Origin: an uncultured Bacteriovorax sp.
GTDB lineage: Bacteria; Bdellovibrionota; Bacteriovoracia; Bacteriovoracales; Bacteriovoracaceae
Length of the DNA: 5,560 bases
NCBI GenBank assembly: GCA_943914745.1
Contig: CALUDF010000225.1
Coordinates: forward strand, 1 to 5,560
Reading direction: 5' to 3'
Part shown: positions 1-5,172 of the stretch, in pieces
Layout of the letters: every line of letters begins with the position of its first letter
Position numbering within the stretch: the stretch's first letter is position 1
Notes under the pieces: generated by a model
The model's input: only the letters and a program-made list of their open reading frames with translations
What the model was told of the DNA's origin: nothing
The model's database searches: none
Position numbers and translations under genes: made by a program

Positions 1-10
1 GATAGAAGCT

Positions 11-17
11 AAAGGAG
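11..17 (+). promoter_or_regulatory. Shine-Dalgarno site of rny
   Basis: AAAGGAG lies 8 bases before the ATG at 26. It is a near-consensus ribosome binding site and fixes the start of the RNase Y gene. The promoter of rny must lie to the left of the window. Confidence 0.85.
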
Positions 18-25
18 TCCCATAT

Positions 26-1585
26 ATGAGTATTTCAGTTATCTTGGCAGCAGTTCTGTTTGCCGTTATCGGAGCCGCCATCGGCTACGTGGTAAAGAAC
101 TCCCAAGTTCAAAAAGATATTAAAGAAAAAGAAGGCAAAGGAAATGACATCATTGAGAAGGCTAAGAAGTCTGCTGATGAAATCAAATACAAGGCCCGTC
201 AGGAAGCAAAAGAAATCGCACGCGAAGAAAAAGAAAAATCAGACCGCGAAATCAACAACCGCACTAATGAAATTAAAAATCAAGAGCGCGAGTTAGCGAA
301 AAAAGATGCAACACTTGATCGCAAGATTGAAGAGCACGACAAAGAAGTAAAGGTTCTTAAAGAAAAAGAAATTGCTTTTGAAGTTTCTAAAAAACTTCAT
401 GAAGAAGAAACGCACAAACTAAAAAAGAAGCAAGATGAGTTTAGTGACCGTCTTGCCGAAGTCGCTCAGATGACAAAAGAAGAGGCTAAAAACGATCTTC
501 TTCGTGTTATGGAAGAAGAAGCTCGCGTGGACTTCTCTAAGGTGCTAAGAAGAATTGAAGAAGAAACAAAAGAAGAAGCAGAAGCTAAATCAAAAAGAAT
601 CATCGGTATCGCCATTCAAAGATTTGCTGGTGAATACGTTGGTGAAAAAACGATTGGTTCAGTTGAACTTCCAAGTGACGATGTTAAAGGTCGCCTAATT
701 GGTCGTGAAGGACGCAATATTCGCGCGTTCGAACAAATCTGTGGTGTTGACTTAATCATCGACGATACTCCTGAAGTCGTCGTTATTTCTTCTTTTAACG
801 TTGTAAGAAAAGAAATCGCCAGAATGGTTATCCAGAAGCTTATCGCCGATGGGCGTATTCACCCGGCAAAAATCGAAGAATTCCATGACAAGTCGAAAGC
901 TGAAATGGAAAGACAGCTTCGCGATTTGGGTGAAAAAGCTCAGATGGAAATCGGAGTTCACGGTATCCACCCTGAGATCCTAAAACTTGTTGGGGCCCTA
1001 AACTGGAGAACTTCATACACTCAAAACCAATACCAGCACGCGATTGAAGCCGCATTCGTTTGTGGAGCGATGGCCGCTGAACTTGGATTAAACGTAAAAC
1101 AAGCAAGAAGAGCAGCTCTTCTTCACGATGTCGGTAAAGTTATCGACGCTTCAGCTGAAGGGTCTCACGCGGTTGTCGGTGCTGACTTCCTGAAGAAATA
1201 TGGAGAGTCTCCAGACATCGTCCACGCGGTTCGCGCTCACCATGATGACGAAAAACCAGAATCGGTTCTTGCTCACCTTGTAGCGGCTTCAGATGCTCTA
1301 TCAGGAGCTCGTCCAGGTGCTAGAAAGGCCATGATGGAATCATACGTGTCTCGTCTAACTGACATTGAAGAAATCGTAAACTCTTTTGAAGGTGTTTCGA
1401 AATCATACGCAATCTCTGGTGGACGTGAAGTAAGAGTTTTCGTTGAAAACGATCGTGTAACGGATGAGGAAACAGTTATGCTTTCTCGTGACATTGCTAA
1501 GAAGATCGAAGAAGAGATGTCTTATCCAGGAACAATTAAGATTACTGTATTAAGAGAAACAAAAGCAGTCGGTATCGCGAAGTAA
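26..1585 (+). CDS. rny: Ribonuclease Y (membrane-anchored endoribonuclease)
   Basis: RNase Y starts mRNA decay by endonucleolytic cleavage at the inner membrane; in Firmicutes it is the main initiating nuclease. The 519 residues match the family's usual length of about 510-530, and the domains follow the family order. There is one N-terminal membrane helix (about 3-23), then a long highly charged Lys/Glu coiled coil (about 28-190). A KH RNA-binding domain follows, with the GRLIGREGRNIRAFE motif at 222-236. The HD phosphohydrolase domain spans about 335-430, with H338, the H367-D368 pair in LLHDVGK, H381, H400, H405/H406 and D423 in the SDALSGARPGAR stretch. These positions fit the metal ligands of HD nucleases, so the enzyme looks intact. 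The C-terminus (about 440-519) is the usual conserved tail ending in RETKAVGIAK. The ATG at 26 is chosen because it follows AAAGGAG and begins directly before the membrane anchor. The gene is followed by hairpins and no close co-directional gene, so it probably ends its transcript. Identification is very secure. Confidence 0.98.
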   Translation: MSISVILAAVLFAVIGAAIGYVVKNSQVQKDIKEKEGKGNDIIEKAKKSADEIKYKARQEAKEIAREEKEKSDREINNRTNEIKNQERELAKKDATLDRKIEEHDKEVKVLKEKEIAFEVSKKLHEEETHKLKKKQDEFSDRLAEVAQMTKEEAKNDLLRVMEEEARVDFSKVLRRIEEETKEEAEAKSKRIIGIAIQRFAGEYVGEKTIGSVELPSDDVKGRLIGREGRNIRAFEQICGVDLIIDDTPEVVVISSFNVVRKEIARMVIQKLIADGRIHPAKIEEFHDKSKAEMERQLRDLGEKAQMEIGVHGIHPEILKLVGALNWRTSYTQNQYQHAIEAAFVCGAMAAELGLNVKQARRAALLHDVGKVIDASAEGSHAVVGADFLKKYGESPDIVHAVRAHHDDEKPESVLAHLVAASDALSGARPGARKAMMESYVSRLTDIEEIVNSFEGVSKSYAISGGREVRVFVENDRVTDEETVMLSRDIAKKIEEEMSYPGTIKITVLRETKAVGIAK

Positions 1586-1590
1586 GCGGA

Positions 1591-1615
1591 AAAAATGCTC
1601 CAGTGGAGCATTTTT
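1591..1615 (+). terminator. Rho-independent terminator of rny, copy 1
   Basis: AAAAATGCTCC (1591-1601), loop AGT, GGAGCATTTTT (1605-1615) forms a perfect 11-base-pair stem six bases after the rny stop. A GC-containing core with an A-tract before and a T-tract after makes it symmetric, so it could also stop minus-strand transcription. The G+C part is only five pairs, so strength is uncertain. Confidence 0.8.
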
Positions 1616-1632
1616 ACTTCGCTTGAATGTGT

Positions 1633-1669
1633 AAAAAGGTAAGCGGCTTTTTTAAGAGTTCCGCTTACC
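1633..1669 (-). terminator. Minus-strand terminator-like hairpin, copy 1
   Basis: GGTAAGCGG (1638-1646) and CCGCTTACC (1661-1669) form a perfect 9-pair stem around a 14-base loop. On the minus strand the stem is followed directly by five T residues (complement of A1633-A1637). On the plus strand no T-tract follows. The structure therefore faces leftward transcripts, although both flanking genes lie on the plus strand. Confidence 0.6.
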
Positions 1670-1672
1670 GGA

Positions 1673-1697
1673 AAAAATGCTCCTGTGGAGCATTTTT
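1673..1697 (+). terminator. Terminator hairpin, copy 2
   Basis: This is the duplicate of the rny terminator: AAAAATGCTCC (1673-1683), loop TGT, GGAGCATTTTT (1687-1697). The stem is identical to copy 1 and only the loop differs. It would act as a back-up terminator for rny read-through. Confidence 0.75.
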
Positions 1698-1714
1698 ACT
1701 TCGCTTGAATGAAT

Positions 1715-1752
1715 AAAAAAGGTAAGCGGCTTCTTTAAGAGTTCCGCTTACC
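1715..1752 (-). terminator. Minus-strand terminator-like hairpin, copy 2
   Basis: GGTAAGCGG (1721-1729) and CCGCTTACC (1744-1752) form a 9-pair stem with a 14-base loop. Read on the minus strand, a run of six T residues (complement of 1715-1720) follows the stem. The arms are identical to copy 1 while the loop carries a substitution. Confidence 0.6.
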
Positions 1753-1792
1753 GTTGAAAGACATAAAGAGTCTTACTAAAAATTAGGTTGTA

Positions 1793-2479
1793 ATGGAAGA
1801 TAACCAATTTGCATTAATCACCGGAACCTCCTCAGGTCTCGGTTTCGAAATGGCCGAATTCCTCCTGGATGAAGGCTACACCGTCATCGGCGTCTCTCGC
1901 CGAGGCACTCCCATTGATAATCCAAATTTCATCGACATCATCTGTGACATCAAAGACGAGGCTTCAGTTGAAGAGATGTATGAGCTCATCGGCAACCATA
2001 CCAATGAATTACACCTGATCGTTTTAAATGCCGGGATCTTTGAGATGTCTCCATTAGTTGAAACATCTACCAAAGAATTCACGGATCACCTGACAACAAA
2101 CGTGGTCGGCGCTTTTCATATCTTAAAGCATTCAAGTGATTTTATCGTTGAAGAAGAAACTCATATTGTCACAGTCTCTTCAATCGCCTCTAAAAAAGGA
2201 CTGGCAAACATCTCCGCTTACAGCGCCTCAAAGTTTGCTCTTAACGGGATGATTGAATCATTAAGAGAAGAGTGGTCACACCTGGGAGTGCGCTTTTCTA
2301 CGTTGATGCCAGGAGCGATCGCCACTCCTATCTGGGAAGAGGGGGACATGGATTTACCACGCGATCAAATGATGGGCGTAGATGATTTCATGCATGTCTT
2401 TCAAATGGTCACTAAAAGCCCTAAGCATGTTCAGTTTCCCGAAATTGTTTTTTTACACAAGAAAGGAATCGTTAAATGA
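1793..2479 (+). CDS. Short-chain dehydrogenase/reductase (SDR family)
   Basis: This is a cytosolic NAD(P)-dependent oxidoreductase of the classical SDR fold; the substrate cannot be told from sequence. The 228 residues show the full motif set: the dinucleotide-binding TGTSSGLG at 10-17, a D-I pair at 52-53 contacting the adenine ring, NAG at 79-81, N103, S130 in the VSS strand, and Y143-x3-K147 in SAYSASK. The Ser-Tyr spacing is the expected 13. PGAIATPIW (173-181) is the usual post-catalytic loop. Arg36 and Arg37 after the second strand favour NADP(H) over NAD(H), by family knowledge. The length is slightly below the common 240-260, with a short C-terminus. The ATG at 1793 has only a weak AGG (1785-1787) upstream, but the Rossmann strand begins immediately after it, so no other start fits. 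The stop overlaps the next start as ATGA, which indicates translational coupling with the membrane protein. Confidence 0.93.
   Translation: MEDNQFALITGTSSGLGFEMAEFLLDEGYTVIGVSRRGTPIDNPNFIDIICDIKDEASVEEMYELIGNHTNELHLIVLNAGIFEMSPLVETSTKEFTDHLTTNVVGAFHILKHSSDFIVEEETHIVTVSSIASKKGLANISAYSASKFALNGMIESLREEWSHLGVRFSTLMPGAIATPIWEEGDMDLPRDQMMGVDDFMHVFQMVTKSPKHVQFPEIVFLHKKGIVK
2462..2467 (+). promoter_or_regulatory. Shine-Dalgarno site inside the SDR 3' end
   Basis: AAAGGA lies 8 bases before the ATG at 2476. It supports translation of the small membrane protein from an ATGA overlap with the SDR stop, even though the protein itself is not recognised. Confidence 0.7.
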
Positions 2480-2979
2480 AGATGTGGCAAAAGCTATCAG
2501 CAAAGGCCCGCTATTACATCATTTCGTTTCTAAACCTCGCTGTGTGCTGGGGAGTTCTTTATTTACTCAATTTGGAATTCTTAGACATTATTTTCTTTCT
2601 AACTGCCTTCATCTGGCATTTTGCTTTGGCGACTCCAGGGCTTAAAGAGCAAGTCTTAACTAGCAGTAATAGATACTCTTTCCTTGCCGTCGTTGTAAGG
2701 GTTAACCACTACCTTCAAATCTTTATTAATTTAAAAAAGATTCCTTTTTCTTCTTCGCTCATCAGGGCGATTTCTCCTGCGATTTTTACCTTGCTCCTAT
2801 TCATTGTAGGAGGAAGAGGAAATATTCTCTTTACCCTCTTGGGTTCATTCTGCTTTGAAGTGGTGTATGTCATGACAAAAAAACAGGTGAGCGGCGGCGA
2901 GGGCGTCATCCCTTCAGTGCGTACAAGTGCCCCAGGAATTGATCCAGGGTCTCAGCACGCAGAAAAGAGCCACGAATAG
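2476..2979 (+). CDS. Small integral membrane protein of unknown function
   Basis: I do not recognise this 167-residue protein. It has a short basic N-terminus (MKMWQKLSAKAR) and about four hydrophobic segments: roughly 13-32, 36-53, 97-112 and 116-133. A polar, partly amphipathic stretch (54-96) separates the two pairs. No catalytic or metal-binding motif is visible. The start is supported by AAAGGA 8 bases upstream and by the ATGA overlap with the SDR stop, so the pair is very likely co-transcribed and the protein may serve the same pathway. The last 31 residues or so (from about residue 137, rich in Gly, Ser, Pro and His) are unlike the rest. Residues 144-167 come from DNA that is antisense to the end of dus. 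An A7 run at 2877-2883 just precedes this tail; one A fewer would end the protein at the TGA at 2888-2890. The natural C-terminus is therefore doubtful, but the membrane part looks real. Confidence 0.75.
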   Translation: MKMWQKLSAKARYYIISFLNLAVCWGVLYLLNLEFLDIIFFLTAFIWHFALATPGLKEQVLTSSNRYSFLAVVVRVNHYLQIFINLKKIPFSSSLIRAISPAIFTLLLFIVGGRGNILFTLLGSFCFEVVYVMTKKQVSGGEGVIPSVRTSAPGIDPGSQHAEKSHE

Positions 2980-3901
2980 TTTCGAAGTCTTCATAGTCAT
3001 CAAAGAGATTGCGCGAAAAAGATTTAAAACGCTTAAGGATTAAGTTATCGGCCCACCCGACTTCACGGTATTCAAGCATTAAGGCATCAAAATAAAGTTC
3101 TAAGTATTTCTTCCTTTCATAAAGAAGATAGGTATCGTCGATGTTTCCATCATCTTCAACATAGTCTTTATAAATTTTAGCCAGCCACGGAGTCTTCAAG
3201 GCACTTCTGCCAAACATGACGGAGTGGCATTTGGTGTCTTTAAAAACTTTTTCGATGTCTTCAGCAATCCAAATGTCACCATTGCCAATGAGAGGGACGT
3301 TAACCTCTGCAACGGCTTTTGCAATGTAGCTCCAGTCAGCGACGCCTTTGTAGAGTTGATCGCGTGTGCGGGCGTGAAGAGTGATGGCCTCGACACCTTC
3401 GTCTTGAATGAGTTTTAACGTATCAGAGAAGTTGCTGTCATCTCGGTACCCAATGCGCATTTTCACCGAGAAGTGTCCAGTGAAGTTTGAGCGGATCGTT
3501 TTTAAGACATGTGAGAGAGCTTTGTGGTTGGATAAAAGATAAGCTCCACCAAAGTGCGAGTTTACTTTTTTGGAAGGGCAACCAAGGTTTAAATCCAAGT
3601 GGTCCATCTTGAGAGACTCGAGAATGTCGACAACATCTTTTGTCTGTGCGCGCTCAGTGGTGAGGATTTGAAAAGAGTTTTTAGATCTCCACTCGGCATT
3701 TTTTAAGATGCGCTCGCCATAGTGCTCGACGATCATTTTCTCAGTGACCTTGCCAACGGTGGGGACGCGCAAAAAATCCGTAAAAAGATGATCCCACTCA
3801 GGAAAAGTCTTCATGAGAGCTATGCGATATGGCTCGTCAGTAATGCCTTCCATGGGTGCAAAGAGCAGGGATTTTTTGGGAAACACGTCGAAATTATTCA
3901 T
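2906..3901 (-). CDS. dus: tRNA-dihydrouridine synthase (Dus family)
   Basis: This flavoenzyme uses NADPH and FMN to reduce uridine to dihydrouridine in the tRNA D-loop. The 331 residues fit the usual 310-350. Visible motifs, counted from the chosen start: FAPMEGITD at 14-22 (FMN site at the first strand), DLNLGCPSK with the catalytic Cys at 108, K147 and R149 in SVKMRIG, H176 and R178 in LHART (flavin and substrate contacts), GNGDI at 206-210, and the phosphate-binding FGRSAL at 230-235. The C-terminal helical part (about 250-331) is the tRNA-binding domain. The GCPSKKVN...GGAYLL run resembles DusC-type enzymes, but the subfamily and the modified position are not certain. The reading frame is open a further 83 codons upstream to 4150, but that part is antisense to the Nudix gene and lacks family similarity. 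I therefore take the ATG at 3901, 13 residues before the first conserved motif. No clear Shine-Dalgarno precedes it. The gene converges on, and overlaps by 74 bases, the membrane-protein frame. Confidence 0.95.
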   Translation of the reverse strand: MNNFDVFPKKSLLFAPMEGITDEPYRIALMKTFPEWDHLFTDFLRVPTVGKVTEKMIVEHYGERILKNAEWRSKNSFQILTTERAQTKDVVDILESLKMDHLDLNLGCPSKKVNSHFGGAYLLSNHKALSHVLKTIRSNFTGHFSVKMRIGYRDDSNFSDTLKLIQDEGVEAITLHARTRDQLYKGVADWSYIAKAVAEVNVPLIGNGDIWIAEDIEKVFKDTKCHSVMFGRSALKTPWLAKIYKDYVEDDGNIDDTYLLYERKKYLELYFDALMLEYREVGWADNLILKRFKSFSRNLFDDYEDFETIRGSFLRAETLDQFLGHLYALKG

Positions 3902-3918
3902 CGAGCATGTTAGTATCA
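3888..3918. promoter_or_regulatory. Possible divergent promoter between dus and the Nudix gene
   Basis: For the plus strand, TCGAAA (3888-3893), a 17-base spacer and TAGTAT (3911-3916) resemble a sigma-70 type promoter. It would start about 20 bases before the TTG at 3944. On the opposite strand the same bases read TGATACT (complement of 3913-3918, with TG from 3919-3920), an extended -10-like element for dus with only a poor -35. A dus transcript from it would begin almost at its ATG. The match is by eye and the consensus in this organism is unknown. Confidence 0.35.
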
Positions 3919-3929
3919 GGAACCCATTC

Positions 3930-3935
3930 AAAGGA
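3930..3935 (+). promoter_or_regulatory. Shine-Dalgarno site that sets the TTG start of the Nudix gene
   Basis: AAAGGA sits 8 bases before the TTG at 3944, ideal spacing. An in-frame TAG at 3911-3913 closes the frame upstream, and no ATG or GTG lies between the stop and the TTG. The TTG is therefore the best start. Confidence 0.75.
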
Positions 3936-3943
3936 AAAGACAC

Positions 3944-4405
3944 TTGAAAAAAAATCTCACCGTTTCTATTGCGATTTTTATCAAAGACATAGAGACCCAA
4001 AGCTTTAAGGTCTGGACCCAAGTGCGCCTGGAAGAGGGTGCCCTCTATGGAAAATGGGAATTTCCCGGAGGAAAGATCGAAGTAGGTGAAACTCCAGAAG
4101 GGGCCTGCAGAAGAGAAGTGCACGAAGAAGTCGATCTTCTTTTGCCTCAAGACGAAAAATTGGTTTTATTTAAGTACCAAGACTACTCAGTCGAACATAA
4201 AAATATTTGTTTATTCGTCTTCATTTCAAAATTCCAAGACTTACCTGCGGAAAAAGGGCAGTGGCTCACGATCCCATACGATGAAAAATCAGCTTATTTA
4301 GAGGGGAAAATTCCCCCGATAAACCATGTCATTATCGATGATTTGGCGGTATATATAAAAACTCAATACGAACAGGGCGCGCTTCAGTACTTATGGCAAC
4401 AGTAG
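3944..4405 (+). CDS. MutT-like Nudix hydrolase
   Basis: Nudix enzymes cleave nucleoside diphosphates linked to another moiety. The WEFPGGKIEVGETPEGA surroundings (from W38) are those of MutT-type enzymes, which hydrolyse oxidised dGTP, so a pool-cleaning role is the best guess; other substrates remain possible. The 153-residue protein carries a nearly complete Nudix box at residues 43-65. G43, E49, R57, E58 and the metal-binding E61-E62 are in place, and V59 and L65 fill the hydrophobic positions. The Gly expected at position 64 is Asp. Strands before the box (LTVSIAIFI, FKVWTQVR) and after it (NICLFVFISKF) fit the fold. The C-terminal PINHVIIDDLAVYIK segment may be the closing helix. It starts with TTG behind AAAGGA. 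The gene is divergent from dus (42-base gap), and its last 13 bases overlap the next gene, so it heads a three-gene unit. Confidence 0.92.
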   Translation: MKKNLTVSIAIFIKDIETQSFKVWTQVRLEEGALYGKWEFPGGKIEVGETPEGACRREVHEEVDLLLPQDEKLVLFKYQDYSVEHKNICLFVFISKFQDLPAEKGQWLTIPYDEKSAYLEGKIPPINHVIIDDLAVYIKTQYEQGALQYLWQQ

Positions 4406-5172
4406 ATTTTATTAAAACGATTGCAGACTTTTTTCTCCTATCAGTGGCCTGGTCACTGATTCTCTTTTCTCCGATTGCCTCAACAAAGCTCACGGGCGCG
4501 GGCCTCATGAAGCTTCTGGCCAATTCGGCAATTGGAGCTTTGGTTATCTCTATGGTCATCCAGGGGATTTCTCCAGGCGGAATGACTAATCTTATTTTTG
4601 GATTGAAAGCGATTTCCTTAACTGCCATGATCCTCATGACAACATTTCATCAAGACGATAAGTCTGCCCTCATGTGGGGACTTTACCTCATCAATAGCGC
4701 GGTCCTTTTTTATCTTCTTTGCGCATTAGTAAGTTTCAGTCTCATCAATTCAATCTTCATTATTTCAGCAGCGCTGTTTCTTGGTGTCATCACTTATTCA
4801 ATGGTTTTAGGCCACTGGTATTTAGTTGTCCCTAAACTCTCGGAGCATCCCCTGAAGGTCGCCGCTGTCATTACTTGGGCGATTTTAGCAGTGAAAATTG
4901 TGTGGAGTTCTTATTCTCTTATGCACAATTATGATTTCTTCGAAGAGCAAACTCAATTAGGTGCAGGCTATGCATTTAATTGGATGCTTCTAACGATGAG
5001 AGTGTCTTTTGGTTACTTAGTCATTTTAGGAATGACTTATTTTAACTGGAAGCTCTTAAAGCTAAGATCCATTCAGAGCTCAACCGGAATTCTCTACGCC
5101 ATGACTTTTTTCGTCTTCATTGGCGAGATGGTCTCAACATACATCTTTTTTAACTACGGGCTTTATATATGA
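4393..5172 (+). CDS. Polytopic membrane protein with a GHWYLV motif, unknown function
   Basis: This 259-residue protein is almost wholly hydrophobic, with about eight likely membrane helices: roughly 8-28, 40-57, 66-84, 94-113, 117-138, 156-175, 195-217 and 231-253. The most distinctive stretch is GHWYLVVPKL at 140-149, at the end of the fifth helix. I recall similar wording in uncharacterised membrane proteins of other bacteria, but cannot assign a function or check it here. His141, Trp142 and Pro147 are the residues I would expect to matter. There is also a short acidic loop (DFFEEQTQ, 181-188). No signal peptide cleavage site or enzyme motif is seen. The ATG at 4393 lies inside the end of the Nudix gene (13-base overlap) with only a weak ribosome binding site, so translation is probably coupled. 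Its stop overlaps the start of the zinc-ribbon gene as ATGA. The close packing of the three genes argues for a shared role. Confidence 0.85.
   Translation: MATVDFIKTIADFFLLSVAWSLILFSPIASTKLTGAGLMKLLANSAIGALVISMVIQGISPGGMTNLIFGLKAISLTAMILMTTFHQDDKSALMWGLYLINSAVLFYLLCALVSFSLINSIFIISAALFLGVITYSMVLGHWYLVVPKLSEHPLKVAAVITWAILAVKIVWSSYSLMHNYDFFEEQTQLGAGYAFNWMLLTMRVSFGYLVILGMTYFNWKLLKLRSIQSSTGILYAMTFFVFIGEMVSTYIFFNYGLYI

Larger units (their letters stand above)
1587..1751. repeat. Tandem duplication of an 82/83-base double-hairpin unit
   Basis: Copy 1 covers 1587-1668 and copy 2 covers 1669-1751. Aligned by eye they differ by about four substitutions (for example the hairpin loop AGT against TGT, and T against C near 1650/1733) plus one extra A in copy 2. 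Each copy starts CGGAAAAAATGCTCC and ends with GTTCCGCTTAC. Each holds two hairpins: a short one with a 3-base loop, and a longer-looped one with GGTAAGCGG and CCGCTTACC arms. No open reading frame of note is present and the unit resembles no insertion sequence. It is best read as a terminator region that was duplicated in place. The unit could also be a member of a dispersed palindromic repeat family; one window cannot tell. Confidence 0.9.

Noticed and set aside
752..1494. Minus-strand open frames within rny
   Set aside because: They are shadows of a strongly conserved gene, have no ribosome sites or recognisable domains.
1587..1751. CRISPR array or insertion-sequence remnant
   Set aside because: There are only two adjoining copies with no spacers, no target-site duplication and no transposase fragment; the hairpins account for the structure.
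1754..1783. Possible SDR promoter, TTGAAA (1754-1759) with TAAAAA 17 bases later
   Set aside because: The -35 is good but the -10 is poor and lies in an A-rich stretch. A promoter is likely in this gap, but I cannot place it with confidence.
2382..2645. Plus-strand 87-codon frame crossing the SDR/membrane-protein junction
   Set aside because: It lies in another frame over two better-supported genes, has no ribosome site and its sequence looks random.
2870..2912. T7 on the minus strand (complement of 2877-2883) as a dus terminator
   Set aside because: The T-tract lies about 23 bases past the dus stop, but I could not find a stable stem directly before it, only a 4-pair stem too far away.
3902..4150. 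An 83-codon N-terminal extension of the dus frame
   Set aside because: It is antisense to the Nudix gene and its strong TTG start region, has no Dus-like sequence, and the family normally begins about a dozen residues before the FAPMEG motif.
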